Positions 55,138 through 63,797 of a stretch of 64,000 nucleotides of DNA are shown here, piece by piece. Source of the DNA: JALOLG01 sp963776935 (GTDB lineage: Bacteria > Actinomycetota > Acidimicrobiia > Acidimicrobiales > Ilumatobacteraceae). Made by a program: the position numbers and the translations under genes. The notes beneath the pieces are model-generated. The model did no database searches. It worked only from the letters and a program-made list of their open reading frames with translations, and had not been told where the DNA came from. The first letter of the stretch is position 1, and each line of letters opens with the position of its first letter. Location of the stretch: assembly GCA_963776935.1 (NCBI GenBank), contig CAVZOP010000001.1:310001-374000 (forward strand). Direction: 5' to 3'.

Positions 55138-56033
55138 CGGTCGGCTCCGACGAACGACACGACCTGGCTGCGCTGCAGGAGCAGGATCGCGCCGGCGCCC
55201 ACCGCGAGTTGCGTGATGTCCTTGTACGGAGCGAGGGTCGGGAAGTTCGTCAGCTCGGCCTCGACGACGCCGATCAGCATCGCCCCGGCGAACGTCCACC
55301 ACAGCGACTTCAGCTGGCCGACGACGGCTGCCGCGATGGCGGGGATGACGAGAAAGGTCAGCGATGCCGCGTCGAGTTGCTTCGTGGCACCGAACAGGAT
55401 TCCCGACAGTCCGGCGATGACACCGCCGAGCAGCCAGGCGACCGTCTCGGCCTTGCGGACTTTGACGCCGATCATCGACGACAGCTCGCGGTCATTGGCG
55501 AGTGCTCGCATCGACAACCCGACGCGGGTCCGGTTGAGGAAGGCGGTGATCGCGATGGTGACGATCAGCGCCAGCACGATCACCAACGCTCGCGTCAACG
55601 TAACGGTGACCTCGCCGATCTTGAAGCTCCACTCGTCGGTCGGGAGATCGAGCTTCTGGATCCGTGCCGTCCATCGCCATCCGCAGAACCCGAGGATGAA
55701 CAGCCCGAACCCGAGCGCTCCCATGGCTCGCACGACCGGGTCGCGGTGGGCGAGACGGGGCGAGATCACGAGCCCGTAGAACAACGAGAGCGCGACCGCG
55801 AGCGCGAGCGCGGCGATGTACCCGATTGCCTCCGGGCGTCCCTTGGCGATGAACTCGTTGGCGAGTGTGAGCGCCGCGATCGCGCCCACGGCGCCCTGAG
55901 CAAAGTTCAAGACGCCGGTGGCGCGATAGACGACGACGAGACCGAGGGCGGACAGGGCATAGATCCCTCCCACCGTGAGACCGGTGATGAAGAACGTCAG
56001 CAGATTCGTGCTCGTGATGGCGACGATCATCAT
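55134..56033 (-). CDS. livH: LivH-type ABC transporter permease
   Basis: A 299-residue permease: GLTVGGIYALSALGLVVVYR near residue 18, VLNFAQGAVGAIAALTLANE, and the coupling loop LSMRALANDRELSSMIGVKV. About eight membrane segments. Forty-two bases separate it from the substrate-binding gene upstream. With LivM it forms the channel of the second importer; here the permeases are separate, unlike the fusion at 7977. Confidence 0.92.
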   Translation of the reverse strand: MMIVAITSTNLLTFFITGLTVGGIYALSALGLVVVYRATGVLNFAQGAVGAIAALTLANEFIAKGRPEAIGYIAALALAVALSLFYGLVISPRLAHRDPVVRAMGALGFGLFILGFCGWRWTARIQKLDLPTDEWSFKIGEVTVTLTRALVIVLALIVTIAITAFLNRTRVGLSMRALANDRELSSMIGVKVRKAETVAWLLGGVIAGLSGILFGATKQLDAASLTFLVIPAIAAAVVGQLKSLWWTFAGAMLIGVVEAELTNFPTLAPYKDITQLAVGAGAILLLQRSQVVSFVGADR

Positions 56034-56075
56034 GCTCTGTTCGCCCAGCGGTCCCGTCGTCGGCTCAATGCGGGC

Positions 56076-57506
56076 TCAGCCGCCGAGCCCTTCGGACTCC
56101 TCGAGGGCGAAGATGTCCTCCAGCTCGGGATCGGCGTGCTCGTGGCAGTCCTCCACGAGCTCGTACGCACCAGCGTCGTTGATGGTGACGATCCGTCCGG
56201 CGTGATTGGAGTTGTGCCGATCACCGGGTCCGAAGTACCAGTCGCCGCAGTTGAGGTCGCTCGGATACGCCTTCACCCCCTCGATCGCGGCGGTGACCGC
56301 TTCGCGGGTGATCGCTTCTGGATCCATCGCGAGCAGGGTGTCGGTGAAGATCTTGGCGGCCAGCCAACCGGCCTGGCTGAACGTGTCGCGCGGATCGCCG
56401 TCTTCTCCGTACTGGTCCATGGTCGCCAACCACGCCTGGTTGTCGGGCGTGTCGGCGTCGATCGTCGTCAGCTCGGCCTGCACGTCGTAGCGACCCCACC
56501 AGTACTCACCGATCGTCTCGGGGAACCCGGCCAGGTACTGCGATGTCGGGCCGCCCCAGTGCGCGGCGTCGCCGAGATCTTGCTCCTCGGCAACCGCCAG
56601 CAGTGGCACCGTGAGGCCGGCAGGCTCCATCACGATCACGGCGTCGGGGTTGTCCGACACGGCATCTTGGATGATCGAGATGAAGTCGGGGTTGGCCGGG
56701 TCGTGGAGCACTGCGCGAACCGTGACCCCGGCGGTGGCACCCCATTCCACCAGACCGTTGCAGACCCACTCGCCGACGTTCGGGATGTTCTGCGAAATGC
56801 ACGTCATCGTCTCGGCGCCGTACTCGGACGCCATGTACTGGGCGATGCCGAGCGCAGAGTTCCGGGGGCCGGCGTTGGTGGGCGAGATGTTCTTGGAGTG
56901 GAAGCACTCCCGCGGCACGCCCGTGCCGTACACGGCGAGCACGCCTTCGGCCTCGTAGAGCGGCTCGTTGACGCCGCACTCGACGAACGAGGAGCTGCCG
57001 ACCATGGCGACGACGGCCTCGTCGTTGACGAGCTTGGCGCCGAGCTGGCTGGCGACCTCCGGGGTCCACTGGTCGTCCTCGACGAGGAACTCGACCGGAC
57101 GGCCGTTGATGCCGCCGTTGGCGTTGACGCACTCGAAGAACGCCTTGGCGCCCTGCCCCGAGGAGCTGAAGTCGTCGGGTCCGGTCTTGCTCTGGATCGA
57201 GCCGACCTTGATGGGTTCGCCCGTTGCCGGGTCGCCACTCACGAGGCAGAGCGAGTCCGTCGCCACTGCCTGCGTGTCGCCCGGTGCGTCGGTTGCGGCG
57301 GGCGCGTCGGTGCCGGCCGGCGCGTCGGTGCCGGCCGGTGCGTCGGTGCCGGCCGGTGCGTCGGTGTCGGCGGGTGCGTCGGTGTCGGCGGGTGCGTCGG
57401 TGTCGGCCGAACCTTCATCGTCGTCGCCGCCGCAGGCGCCTGCCACGAGTGACAGAGCCAGGACGGTGCCGATGACGGCTCGCTTGCGCATCGCTCGGTG
57501 TTTCAT
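56076..57506 (-). CDS. Branched-chain amino acid-type substrate-binding lipoprotein
   Basis: A 476-residue type I periplasmic binding protein. Signal with lipid-type cysteine C25 (LVAGACGGDDD), then a linker of TDAPAG/TDAPAD hexads to about residue 70. The binding fold has IKVGSIQSKTGPDDFSSSGQ, FFECVNANGGINGRPVEFLV and VAMVGSSSFVECG. ATG 57506 has AAGGGGG upstream. It is the first gene of the second Liv operon. The ligand is unknown. Confidence 0.92.
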   Translation of the reverse strand: MKHRAMRKRAVIGTVLALSLVAGACGGDDDEGSADTDAPADTDAPADTDAPAGTDAPAGTDAPAGTDAPAATDAPGDTQAVATDSLCLVSGDPATGEPIKVGSIQSKTGPDDFSSSGQGAKAFFECVNANGGINGRPVEFLVEDDQWTPEVASQLGAKLVNDEAVVAMVGSSSFVECGVNEPLYEAEGVLAVYGTGVPRECFHSKNISPTNAGPRNSALGIAQYMASEYGAETMTCISQNIPNVGEWVCNGLVEWGATAGVTVRAVLHDPANPDFISIIQDAVSDNPDAVIVMEPAGLTVPLLAVAEEQDLGDAAHWGGPTSQYLAGFPETIGEYWWGRYDVQAELTTIDADTPDNQAWLATMDQYGEDGDPRDTFSQAGWLAAKIFTDTLLAMDPEAITREAVTAAIEGVKAYPSDLNCGDWYFGPGDRHNSNHAGRIVTINDAGAYELVEDCHEHADPELEDIFALEESEGLGG

Positions 57507-57546
57507 GTGGTCCCCCTTCTTGGGTGTTGCGAACAGTAGAGAAAAC

Positions 57547-58291
57547 TCAAGTCGTGCGAGCGACCCGCGGCCCTGTCGAGATCGCGCCGGGCGCGTTCGC
57601 CGACGCGAGCCGGCAGGTGATCGCCTCGGCGCCCGCGACGATGCGGGCGGCGATCGCTTCGAGGTCGACCTCGACCCCGGCCAGAAAGACGCACGCGACC
57701 GAGGCGACACCGTGGTGCTGGTCGGTGATCCACGTCGCAACCGAGGCGAGTCCAGGGATCACCTCACCGGACGTGTAGGCCCACCCGCGCCCGCGCGACT
57801 CTGTGATTTCGGGCCGCTCGTGCGGCATCGCCGGCTGGCCGGCGAGGATGGCGAGACCCGGCGCACCACGATCGATCGGATGGCGTGAACCGGGACGATA
57901 CGCGACGTGGGCGGCGGTGCTCTGCGGCTCGACGCTGTCGAGCGTCACTGCGTCACCACCGACGCGCACCACGACGAACGCCGTCATCGACAGGTCGTCG
58001 GCCAAGGCCGCGAGCTCAGGCCGCGCGACGATCTGGAGCGCGGTGCGAGTCGCGCGCGCCCACTGCCGCGAGCTTGTCACCGGGATGGCACCCGCCCGTC
58101 GAGTCGCGCCAGACGAGGGCGTGCAGCTCGAGCGTGCGAACGATTCGATACGCGATCGAACGGTGGACCTCGATGCGGTTGGCGAGCTCTTCGATGCGCG
58201 GCGGCTCGTCAGCGGTCGCGATCACCTCGAGCACGCGAAGTCCGCGGTCGAGGGTCTGGCTCGTGCTCGAGCGCGCATCGACCATCAGCAC
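57547..58291 (-). pseudogene. IclR family transcriptional regulator, frameshifted
   Basis: The helix-turn-helix part STSQTLDRGLRVLEVIATAD and VHRSIAYRIVRTLELHALVW reads from 58291. At about 58060 a one-base shift separates it from ARATRTALQIVARPELAALA and the effector domain, ending at 57547. About 248 residues in total, normal for IclR. It lies directly upstream of the importer on the same strand and would regulate it. Truth of the shift is unsure. Confidence 0.75.
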
Positions 58292-58543
58292 CCCGCCGCA
58301 GCCCCCATGACGACGACACCCACCGTTCGGATAGCGAGCACGATAGTGCGATAGTCGAGCAGGCCTCCGGGCAGGGTGTCAAATCGAGCGCCGGACCGCC
58401 GCGTCGCGCTCGCTGGCACCAGTTTCGTCGACTGCATCGGCAGACAAGGGCTCCGCACTCTCAGGAATGTGCTCCGGTGCCCTTCGGTGGACAGTTGCCA
58501 GGGGGCTCGGCCACGAGCATGCCGAAGACAGAGAGGGGATGAC

Positions 58544-60029
58544 ATGTCCACATTGCGAACGAGGCTGTCAGGGGCGAGGGTCCGCAGAGCTGTCCTGTTG
58601 TTGCTGCCGTCCGCTCTTGCGGCGGCCGTGATCTCGGCACCGCCGCTGACCGTAACGGCCGCAGACGTGATCCCGGTGCCTGCCGCGACGCTGACGGAGA
58701 TCAACGTTCCGGGTACCACGCCGCTCTCGGCGACTGCCGTTGATCTGGAGGCTGCTGGCTACACCGCCCGCGAGTTCTACGCGGAAGGATTGGCCAACCG
58801 ATACACGGGGGCGAGTGCCAACACGTTCACGACCGCGACGGTTCTCGACGGCGACAATCCGTATCGCACGCGGGTGATGGTGCGATACCCGAAGCCGCAC
58901 AAGTTCAACGGGACGTTGGCCGTCGAGTGGACCAACGTCACCATCGGTGTCGACTTCGAGTTCGCCACGGCCGAGGCCTCGGAATACCTTCTGCGTGAGG
59001 GTTACGCGGTCGCGATCGTTTCCGCCCAGCGCGTCGGCGTCGAGCGGCTCAGGACGTGGAGCCCTCAGCGATACCCCGGGCTCTCGGTGGACGTGAACGA
59101 GTGTGGCGCCGGTGGGACGTCGTTGTGCACGGGGGACCCGCTCTCATACGACATCTTCGCGCAGATCACCCAGGCACTCCTCGAGAACCGTGGGGGAGCG
59201 GCCGCGCCGATGCCTGGTCTGCGGGTGAAGGACGCGATTGCCATCGGTCAGTCCCAGTCGGCCGGTCGGCTGGCCATCTACTACAACACGATTCAGCCGC
59301 TGCACAACGTCTTCGACGGCTTCGCGTACTGGGACCGTTCGGGTCAGCTCCGGTCCGACCTGACCGTTCCGGCGATCAGCGTCAACTCCGAAGGGCTCGG
59401 GGGCTCGTTCGGGGGCGCCGCGTGGACGACGTCGGAGTACACACGCAAGTGGGACGTTGCAGGCTCGACGCACGCTTCGCTGTACGGCGCGGAATACATC
59501 GAGGCGATCTCGGCAGCGCGATCTGTCGATTACGCAGTTCGACGGGCAGCCAAAAACGTTCTTCGCGTGGATCGACTCCAGCCCCTCTACCGGCCCGAAC
59601 GCCTGTGTCACGCTTCCCCCCTTCACCACGGTGGACGTTGGCCTGGTTTACAGCAAGGCAATCGATTCTGTCCGCAACTGGTACAGGAGGGGGACGCCTG
59701 CCGCCCCTTCGCGAAGCTTCGTGACGACCCCGACGGGCACTCTCGTTCGTGATGCGGATGGCAAGGTGGAAGGCGGGATCCGTCTCCCACAGTTCGTTGT
59801 GCCGACCGCGGAGCAGGGGGCGCTCAACGGGACCCTCTTCCCGTGCAACGTGTCTGGCTGGCACCGCTACTACACCGCCGAGGAACTCAAAGAGATGTAC
59901 GGCACTCACGGCCACTACGTCTCGGAGGTGCGAGACGTCATCAATCCTCTAGTCGAGGAAGGCTACGTGCTGAAGGACGACGCGACAGCGGCCATTCGCG
60001 ACGCAGCGCACTCCACGGTCGGGAAGTAG
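58544..60029 (+). pseudogene. Secreted alpha/beta hydrolase-domain protein, frameshifted
   Basis: About 495 residues. A signal peptide (RRAVLLLLPSALAAAVISAP) opens the chain; the hydrolase domain has VRYPKPHKFNGTLAVEWTNV, AVAIVSAQRVGVERLRTWSP and the GQSQSAGRLA nucleophile elbow with a Ser. Near 59515 the frame shifts one base and continues LSITQFDGQPKTFFAWIDSS and YTAEELKEMYGTHGHYVSEV to 60029. Both halves match one family. ATG 58544 follows GAGAGGGG. A strong hairpin follows the stop. Confidence 0.78.
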
Positions 60030-60072
60030 TCGACGGCGGCTGACACGGAACAAGCGTCTGGATCGTCCGTTC

Positions 60073-60107
60073 GGGCATCACCCACCCGCCACCGGTGGGT
60101 GGTGCCC
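60073..60107 (+). terminator. Strong hairpin after the hydrolase
   Basis: GGGCATCACCCACC (60073-60086) pairs with GGTGGGTGGTGCCC (60094-60107) with one G-T pair and a 7-base loop. It starts 44 bases after the stop codon; a short T-rich stretch follows. Confidence 0.7.
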
Positions 60108-60151
60108 CGATCCCTGCTTTGCCACTCCCTACCGAAACCCTCAGACGTTGA

Positions 60152-60340
60152 TCAGTTCGCGCCGGCGCGCACTCACCATGGGCCATCGCCGCGCTCTCGA
60201 CGTTCCGGCCCGGCGACGAGGAGCGGTTCTGGCTACTCGACTTCCACTACGCCCGTAGCATGATCGTGGTCGGCGACGTGTTCCCGGAGGACGGCACCGT
60301 GCTGTCGACGGCCTGCGGCAAGAGAACGAGGACAGCTTGA
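60152..60340 (+). other. Coding-like fragment ending at the HAD gene start
   Basis: Between the hairpin and the HAD gene an open frame with no good start reads ALSTFRPGDEERFWLLDFHY then MIVVGDVFPEDGTVLSTACG and stops at 60340, overlapping the TTG of the HAD gene. I do not recognise it. The W-LL-DFHY pattern vaguely recalls PEP-utilising proteins. It looks like the 3' remnant of a gene once coupled to the HAD gene. Confidence 0.3.
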
Positions 60341-61159
60341 GCAGCACCAGCAGCGTCGACGTATCGGAGTTCGGCGAGCTTCCCCCGATCACCAACTTCA
60401 GGACCGTGCTCTTCGACCTCGATGGCACGGTGTACCTCGACGGTGACGCGCTGCCCGGGGCGCAAGCGTTCATCACCGAGTGCCTCGCCGCGGGCTGCAT
60501 CGTCTCCTACATCACCAACCTGTCGCTGTTCCCCAAGGCCCACTGCCTCGACGCGCTCGAGCGCATCGGCATGGCCACGACACCGCGCCACGTTCTCACC
60601 GCGGTTGACGTGCTCATGACCACGCTCGACGGGCGCGTGCGAGGCCGCCGGATCGGGGCGCTGGCCGCCGACCACGTCCGCGAGCGACTGCGGATCGCCG
60701 GCTACCGGGTGAACGACCTCAACGCCGGACCCCCGGTCGAGCCGCTCGACGCGCTCGTGATCGGCCAGGTGCCCGAGCTCCACAACGCCGCCCGCGACCA
60801 CGTGGCCGGGGCGATCGAACGGGCTGTGCCGATCTTCGCCACCAGCACCCGCGGCCAGATGCCCACCCGCCTACCCGGAGTGATGTCGGCTGGGCAGGTG
60901 CTCGCGGCGGTGGTCGGCTCCGCCGGAGCCGGAGGTGATCGACTGCGGCAAGCCCTCGACGTTCTTCGCCGCTGCTGTCGACGAGCTGATGGAGCTGGCC
61001 GAGCCCGTCCTGGTCGTCGGCGACAGCCTCGAGAGCGACATCGCGCTGGCCAAGGGCAACGGCTGGTTCGGGATGCTGGTGGGCGATCGCCCCTACGGAG
61101 CCGGTGGGCTAGTGCCGGACTACTGGGCGCCAGACCTGGAGTCGGTGCTGAACCGATGA
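60337..61159 (+). pseudogene. HAD-IIA family hydrolase, frameshifted
   Basis: A phosphatase of the NagD/HAD-IIA type: nucleophile LFDLDGTVYLDG (D27, D29), SYITNLSLFPKAHCLDALER, the cap domain, and then near 60925 a one-base shift to VIDCGKPSTFFAAAVDELME and VLVVGDSLESDIALAKGNGW (motifs III and IV). About 274 residues in total. Start TTG 60337. It removes phosphate from a small substrate. The shift separates the metal-binding end from the rest. Confidence 0.78.
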
Positions 61160-61390
61160 ACTCAACCCGAGCCGAGCCGGAGCAGCGCTCGCTTTGACCC
61201 GTACCGGCACTTGGTCCCCGGCGACGTGGTCGAGGATGACGTGCCGGATAGCAGGACGCTGCGTAACGGAGTCGCTGTACCGGTGGATCGAAGAGCAGCT
61301 CGGAGACGGTGCGCGCACGCGGCTCTACGAGCTCCTGACGCTGGTGGCCGACCCTGTCGAGGATCCCGGCCGACGGGGCTGACGAGCGCC

Positions 61391-62359
61391 GTGCCCGCAA
61401 CCGCTTCCACGCGAGGTCCCGACGAGCAATCGGCATGGGAGCAGGACCTCAGCTTCGCCGTGTTCCCGGTGTGTTGCGACGTCGAGAGTCAGCACTCGGC
61501 CGTCCTCGGGGAGTGTCCCTCGGCGAACGAGCTCCGGCGTCGGCCGCTTGGTGACATCACGCTGGTCGAGCTACGGCTGCTCCCACAGCGGTGGCGGCGA
61601 AAGGTCGTGCACGTTCGCCAAGGAGGGCGCCACCTGGCCTGCACGCTCACAGTTCTCCAAGGGCGGCTCCGGCTGCGCCAGGACGGGCGCCAGCTCGTGT
61701 TGGACGACTGCGCGACCAGCGTGATCGACGGCGCTCGTCCGTTCGTGCTCGACGTCGAGGCGCAGTCGTCGGTGATCGGCCTGCTGATGGAGCGAGATCG
61801 GTTCGCCCGCCGCTGTGCCCCCCTGGGTGAGGCCGCGGCCATGCCGCCGACGAATCGGGCGACCGCCGGCCCGGTGGCCGCCTTCGTCGGCCGCCTGCCG
61901 GCCGCGCTCGATCACCCGGAGCTGACGGCGGTGGAGAGCCAGCGGCTGGGCTCGCGGTCGCTCGATCTCATGCAGTTGGTGTTCACGCCGTCGACCGGCA
62001 CGACGAACCTCCGAGACGAGCATCTCACGGCGGCCAAGACATTCATCGACGATCACCTGAAGGACCCGGAGTTGTCGCCGCGGATGGTGGCGACGGGCAC
62101 GGCCATTTCCATCCGGTATCTGCACGAGCTGTTCCGCTCGACTGGCGAGACCGTGCGCCAGCGCATCATCCGCCGGCGGCTCGCGCTCGCCCATGCGGAG
62201 CTCAGCGACCCCCGCCGGGCTTCGGCCAGCATCAGCGCGATCGCCGCCGATAACGGGTTCAAGACCGCGGCCCACTTCTCACGATGCTTCGTCGACCTGT
62301 ACGGCCAGACGCCGACCGAGATGCGTGGCCTCGAGCGGGCGGCCCGATCCGAGGACTGA
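61391..62359 (+). CDS. AraC family transcriptional regulator
   Basis: A 322-residue regulator with an N-terminal AraC-binding-like domain (LGDITLVELRLLPQRWRRK and the LVLDDCATSVIDGARPFVL part) and two C-terminal helix-turn-helix units: SPRMVATGTAISIRYLHELF and AAHFSRCFVDLYGQTPTEMR. GTG 61391 is chosen; the frame opens earlier. The 231 bases before it hold fragments (YRWIEEQLGDGARTRLYELL) that I cannot assign. No adjacent target is obvious. Confidence 0.85.
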   Translation: MPATASTRGPDEQSAWEQDLSFAVFPVCCDVESQHSAVLGECPSANELRRRPLGDITLVELRLLPQRWRRKVVHVRQGGRHLACTLTVLQGRLRLRQDGRQLVLDDCATSVIDGARPFVLDVEAQSSVIGLLMERDRFARRCAPLGEAAAMPPTNRATAGPVAAFVGRLPAALDHPELTAVESQRLGSRSLDLMQLVFTPSTGTTNLRDEHLTAAKTFIDDHLKDPELSPRMVATGTAISIRYLHELFRSTGETVRQRIIRRRLALAHAELSDPRRASASISAIAADNGFKTAAHFSRCFVDLYGQTPTEMRGLERAARSED

Positions 62360-62464
62360 TCCGTGAGGCCTGGCGCATGACAGCCAGGGGCAGCACCGAC
62401 GATCGCCCAGTCGTCGAGGAACACGGGACGACGAGTGACGATCAAGTACCAAGGTACTTCGTCG

Positions 62465-62564
62465 TGCCCGGGGCGGGGTTCGAACCCGCACTCCCCGAAC
62501 CGCACTCCCCTTTCGGGGAAGAGGGGTTTAAGCCCCCCGCGTCTGCCAGTTCCGCCACCCGGGC
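62465..62564 (-). tRNA. tRNA-Leu (anticodon UAA) with an internal duplication
   Basis: On the minus strand the acceptor GCCCGGG pairs with CCCGGGC followed by A. A D-arm, an anticodon loop CTTAAAC (anticodon TAA) and a T-arm GCGGG-TTCGAAC-CCCGC are all present. The gene is 100 bases instead of about 86 because a 14-base block (GGGGAGTGCGGTTC) is followed by a near copy (GGGGAGTGCGGGTTC) across the variable arm and T-arm. The variable region is thus 31 rather than 17 bases. CCA is not encoded. It may be a damaged gene or an unusual long-arm form. Confidence 0.85.
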
Positions 62565-62597
62565 GTGGAACCGCCGGCGGCGTCTCGCAACCGACGG

Positions 62598-63068
62598 TCA
62601 GTCGTGGAGCTGCTGGGCTAAGTAGTTCTCGGTGCCGATCTGGCGGATCGTCTCGAGCTGGGTCTCGAGCCAGTCGACGTGCTCCTCCTCGGACACCAAG
62701 ATCCCCTCGAGCAGTTCGCGGGTGCCGTTGTCGCCGACCTCGACGGCCTTGGCGATCCCGCGGTTGAGCCGTTCGACGGCGTCGTACTCGAGTCGGAGAT
62801 CGGCCTGGAACTGTTCGGGCACGGTCTCACCGATGCGCAACGGGTTGTACCGCTGGAAGTTGGGGACGCCCTCGAAGTACAGGATCCGGTCGGTGATCTG
62901 CTCGGCGTGCTTCATCTCGTCGATCGACTCGTGCTTGGTGTGGCTGGCGAGCCGGTCGTACCCCCAGTTCTCCATCATCTTGGCGTGGAGGAAGTACTGG
63001 TTGACAGCCGTCAGCTCGGCCGTCAGGACCTCGTTGAGGAGTTCGACGATCTCGGCGTTGCCTTGCAC
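62598..63068 (-). CDS. bfr: Bacterioferritin
   Basis: A 156-residue bacterioferritin. The ferroxidase ligands E18, E51, H54, E94, E127 and H130 are all present, and haem ligand M52 is conserved, so it is a haem-binding, active subunit. It stores iron in a 24-mer shell. GTG 63068 follows a GAGGG; the frame runs on upstream to 63146 without need. The Bfd gene ends ten bases upstream on the same strand. Confidence 0.96.
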   Translation of the reverse strand: MQGNAEIVELLNEVLTAELTAVNQYFLHAKMMENWGYDRLASHTKHESIDEMKHAEQITDRILYFEGVPNFQRYNPLRIGETVPEQFQADLRLEYDAVERLNRGIAKAVEVGDNGTRELLEGILVSEEEHVDWLETQLETIRQIGTENYLAQQLHD

Positions 63069-63078
63069 GCCCTCGACT

Positions 63079-63264
63079 CTACGCCACGGCCAACGACGAC
63101 CGGCGACGAACCACGAGCATCTCGGTGATCGTCTCCGTACAGCCACCGCAGCACCGGCCGGCCATCAGCTCATCGCCGATGTCCTCGACCGTCTGGGCGC
63201 CGCGCTCGATCGCCTTCGCCACCTTGCGTTCGGAGACGCCGTAGCAGAGGCACATCAGAGCCAT
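63079..63264 (-). CDS. bfd: Bacterioferritin-associated ferredoxin-type (2Fe-2S) protein
   Basis: A 61-residue BFD-like [2Fe-2S] protein: MCLCYGVSERKVAKAIERGA with the CxC pair, and AGRCCGGCTETITEML with the CxxC pair. It donates electrons to release iron from bacterioferritin. ATG 63264; the DtxR-type box lies just before it, so it should be made when iron is scarce. It forms an operon with bfr. Confidence 0.92.
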   Translation of the reverse strand: MALMCLCYGVSERKVAKAIERGAQTVEDIGDELMAGRCCGGCTETITEMLVVRRRSSLAVA

Positions 63265-63271
63265 CACGTCG

Positions 63272-63285
63272 TAAGGTACACCTAA
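63272..63285. promoter_or_regulatory. DtxR/IdeR-type iron box
   Basis: The sequence TAAGGTACACCTAA reads on the minus strand as TTAGGTGTACCTTA, close to the DtxR/IdeR iron box (half-site TTAGGT). It lies seven bases before the bfd start, so a repressor here would block the start of bfd-bfr translation or transcription under high iron. Confidence 0.65.
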
Positions 63286-63330
63286 CGACCTTCCGTGTGC
63301 AACCCTCATTGGGCAATTGACAGGCGATCG

Positions 63331-63663
63331 TCACGCGACCTTGGCGCCGGGGCCTTCGACGTCGGCAGTCGGCTCGAAACCCACCGCGATCCAGAGTTCG
63401 GCGCGGACGCGATCGGCCACCGGAGGCGCCAGCCCGTTGGCCACGATCACGCCCTCGATCATGTCGGCGAGCACGGCGACCCACGGCCGCCCCCGCAACC
63501 GCACCGAGACGACTGCTCCGGCCGGACGGCGTCGGATCGACCGGTCGACACCGACCAGCCGGGGCGGGCACCGGAAGCCGGGCCCGACCAGCTGCCGGCG
63601 CCGCGCCTCGCGGGTGAGCGTGCGCGCTGCCGATGCGAAGTCGACGGTCGTGGCCGGGTGCAT
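63331..63663 (-). CDS. Hypothetical protein
   Basis: A 110-residue protein: ATTVDFASAARTLTREARRR at the start, SIRRRPAGAVVSVRLRGRPW in the middle and RAELWIAVGFEPTADVEG at the end. I do not recognise a family. It is preceded by a divergent spacer of 134 bases with no repeats seen. ATG 63663. Confidence 0.6.
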   Translation of the reverse strand: MHPATTVDFASAARTLTREARRRQLVGPGFRCPPRLVGVDRSIRRRPAGAVVSVRLRGRPWVAVLADMIEGVIVANGLAPPVADRVRAELWIAVGFEPTADVEGPGAKVA

Positions 63664-63797
63664 GACACCACTTTGACCAAGGGGTGTCGCAGGCGGGCGC
63701 GACGCCCGGCTTCGTCACCGTCCTCCGCGTCCCACGCGGAACACCGTGACCAAAGCAGGGAAAGGGCGGTGGGCGCCCGTCGGTACAGTCGCCGTCA

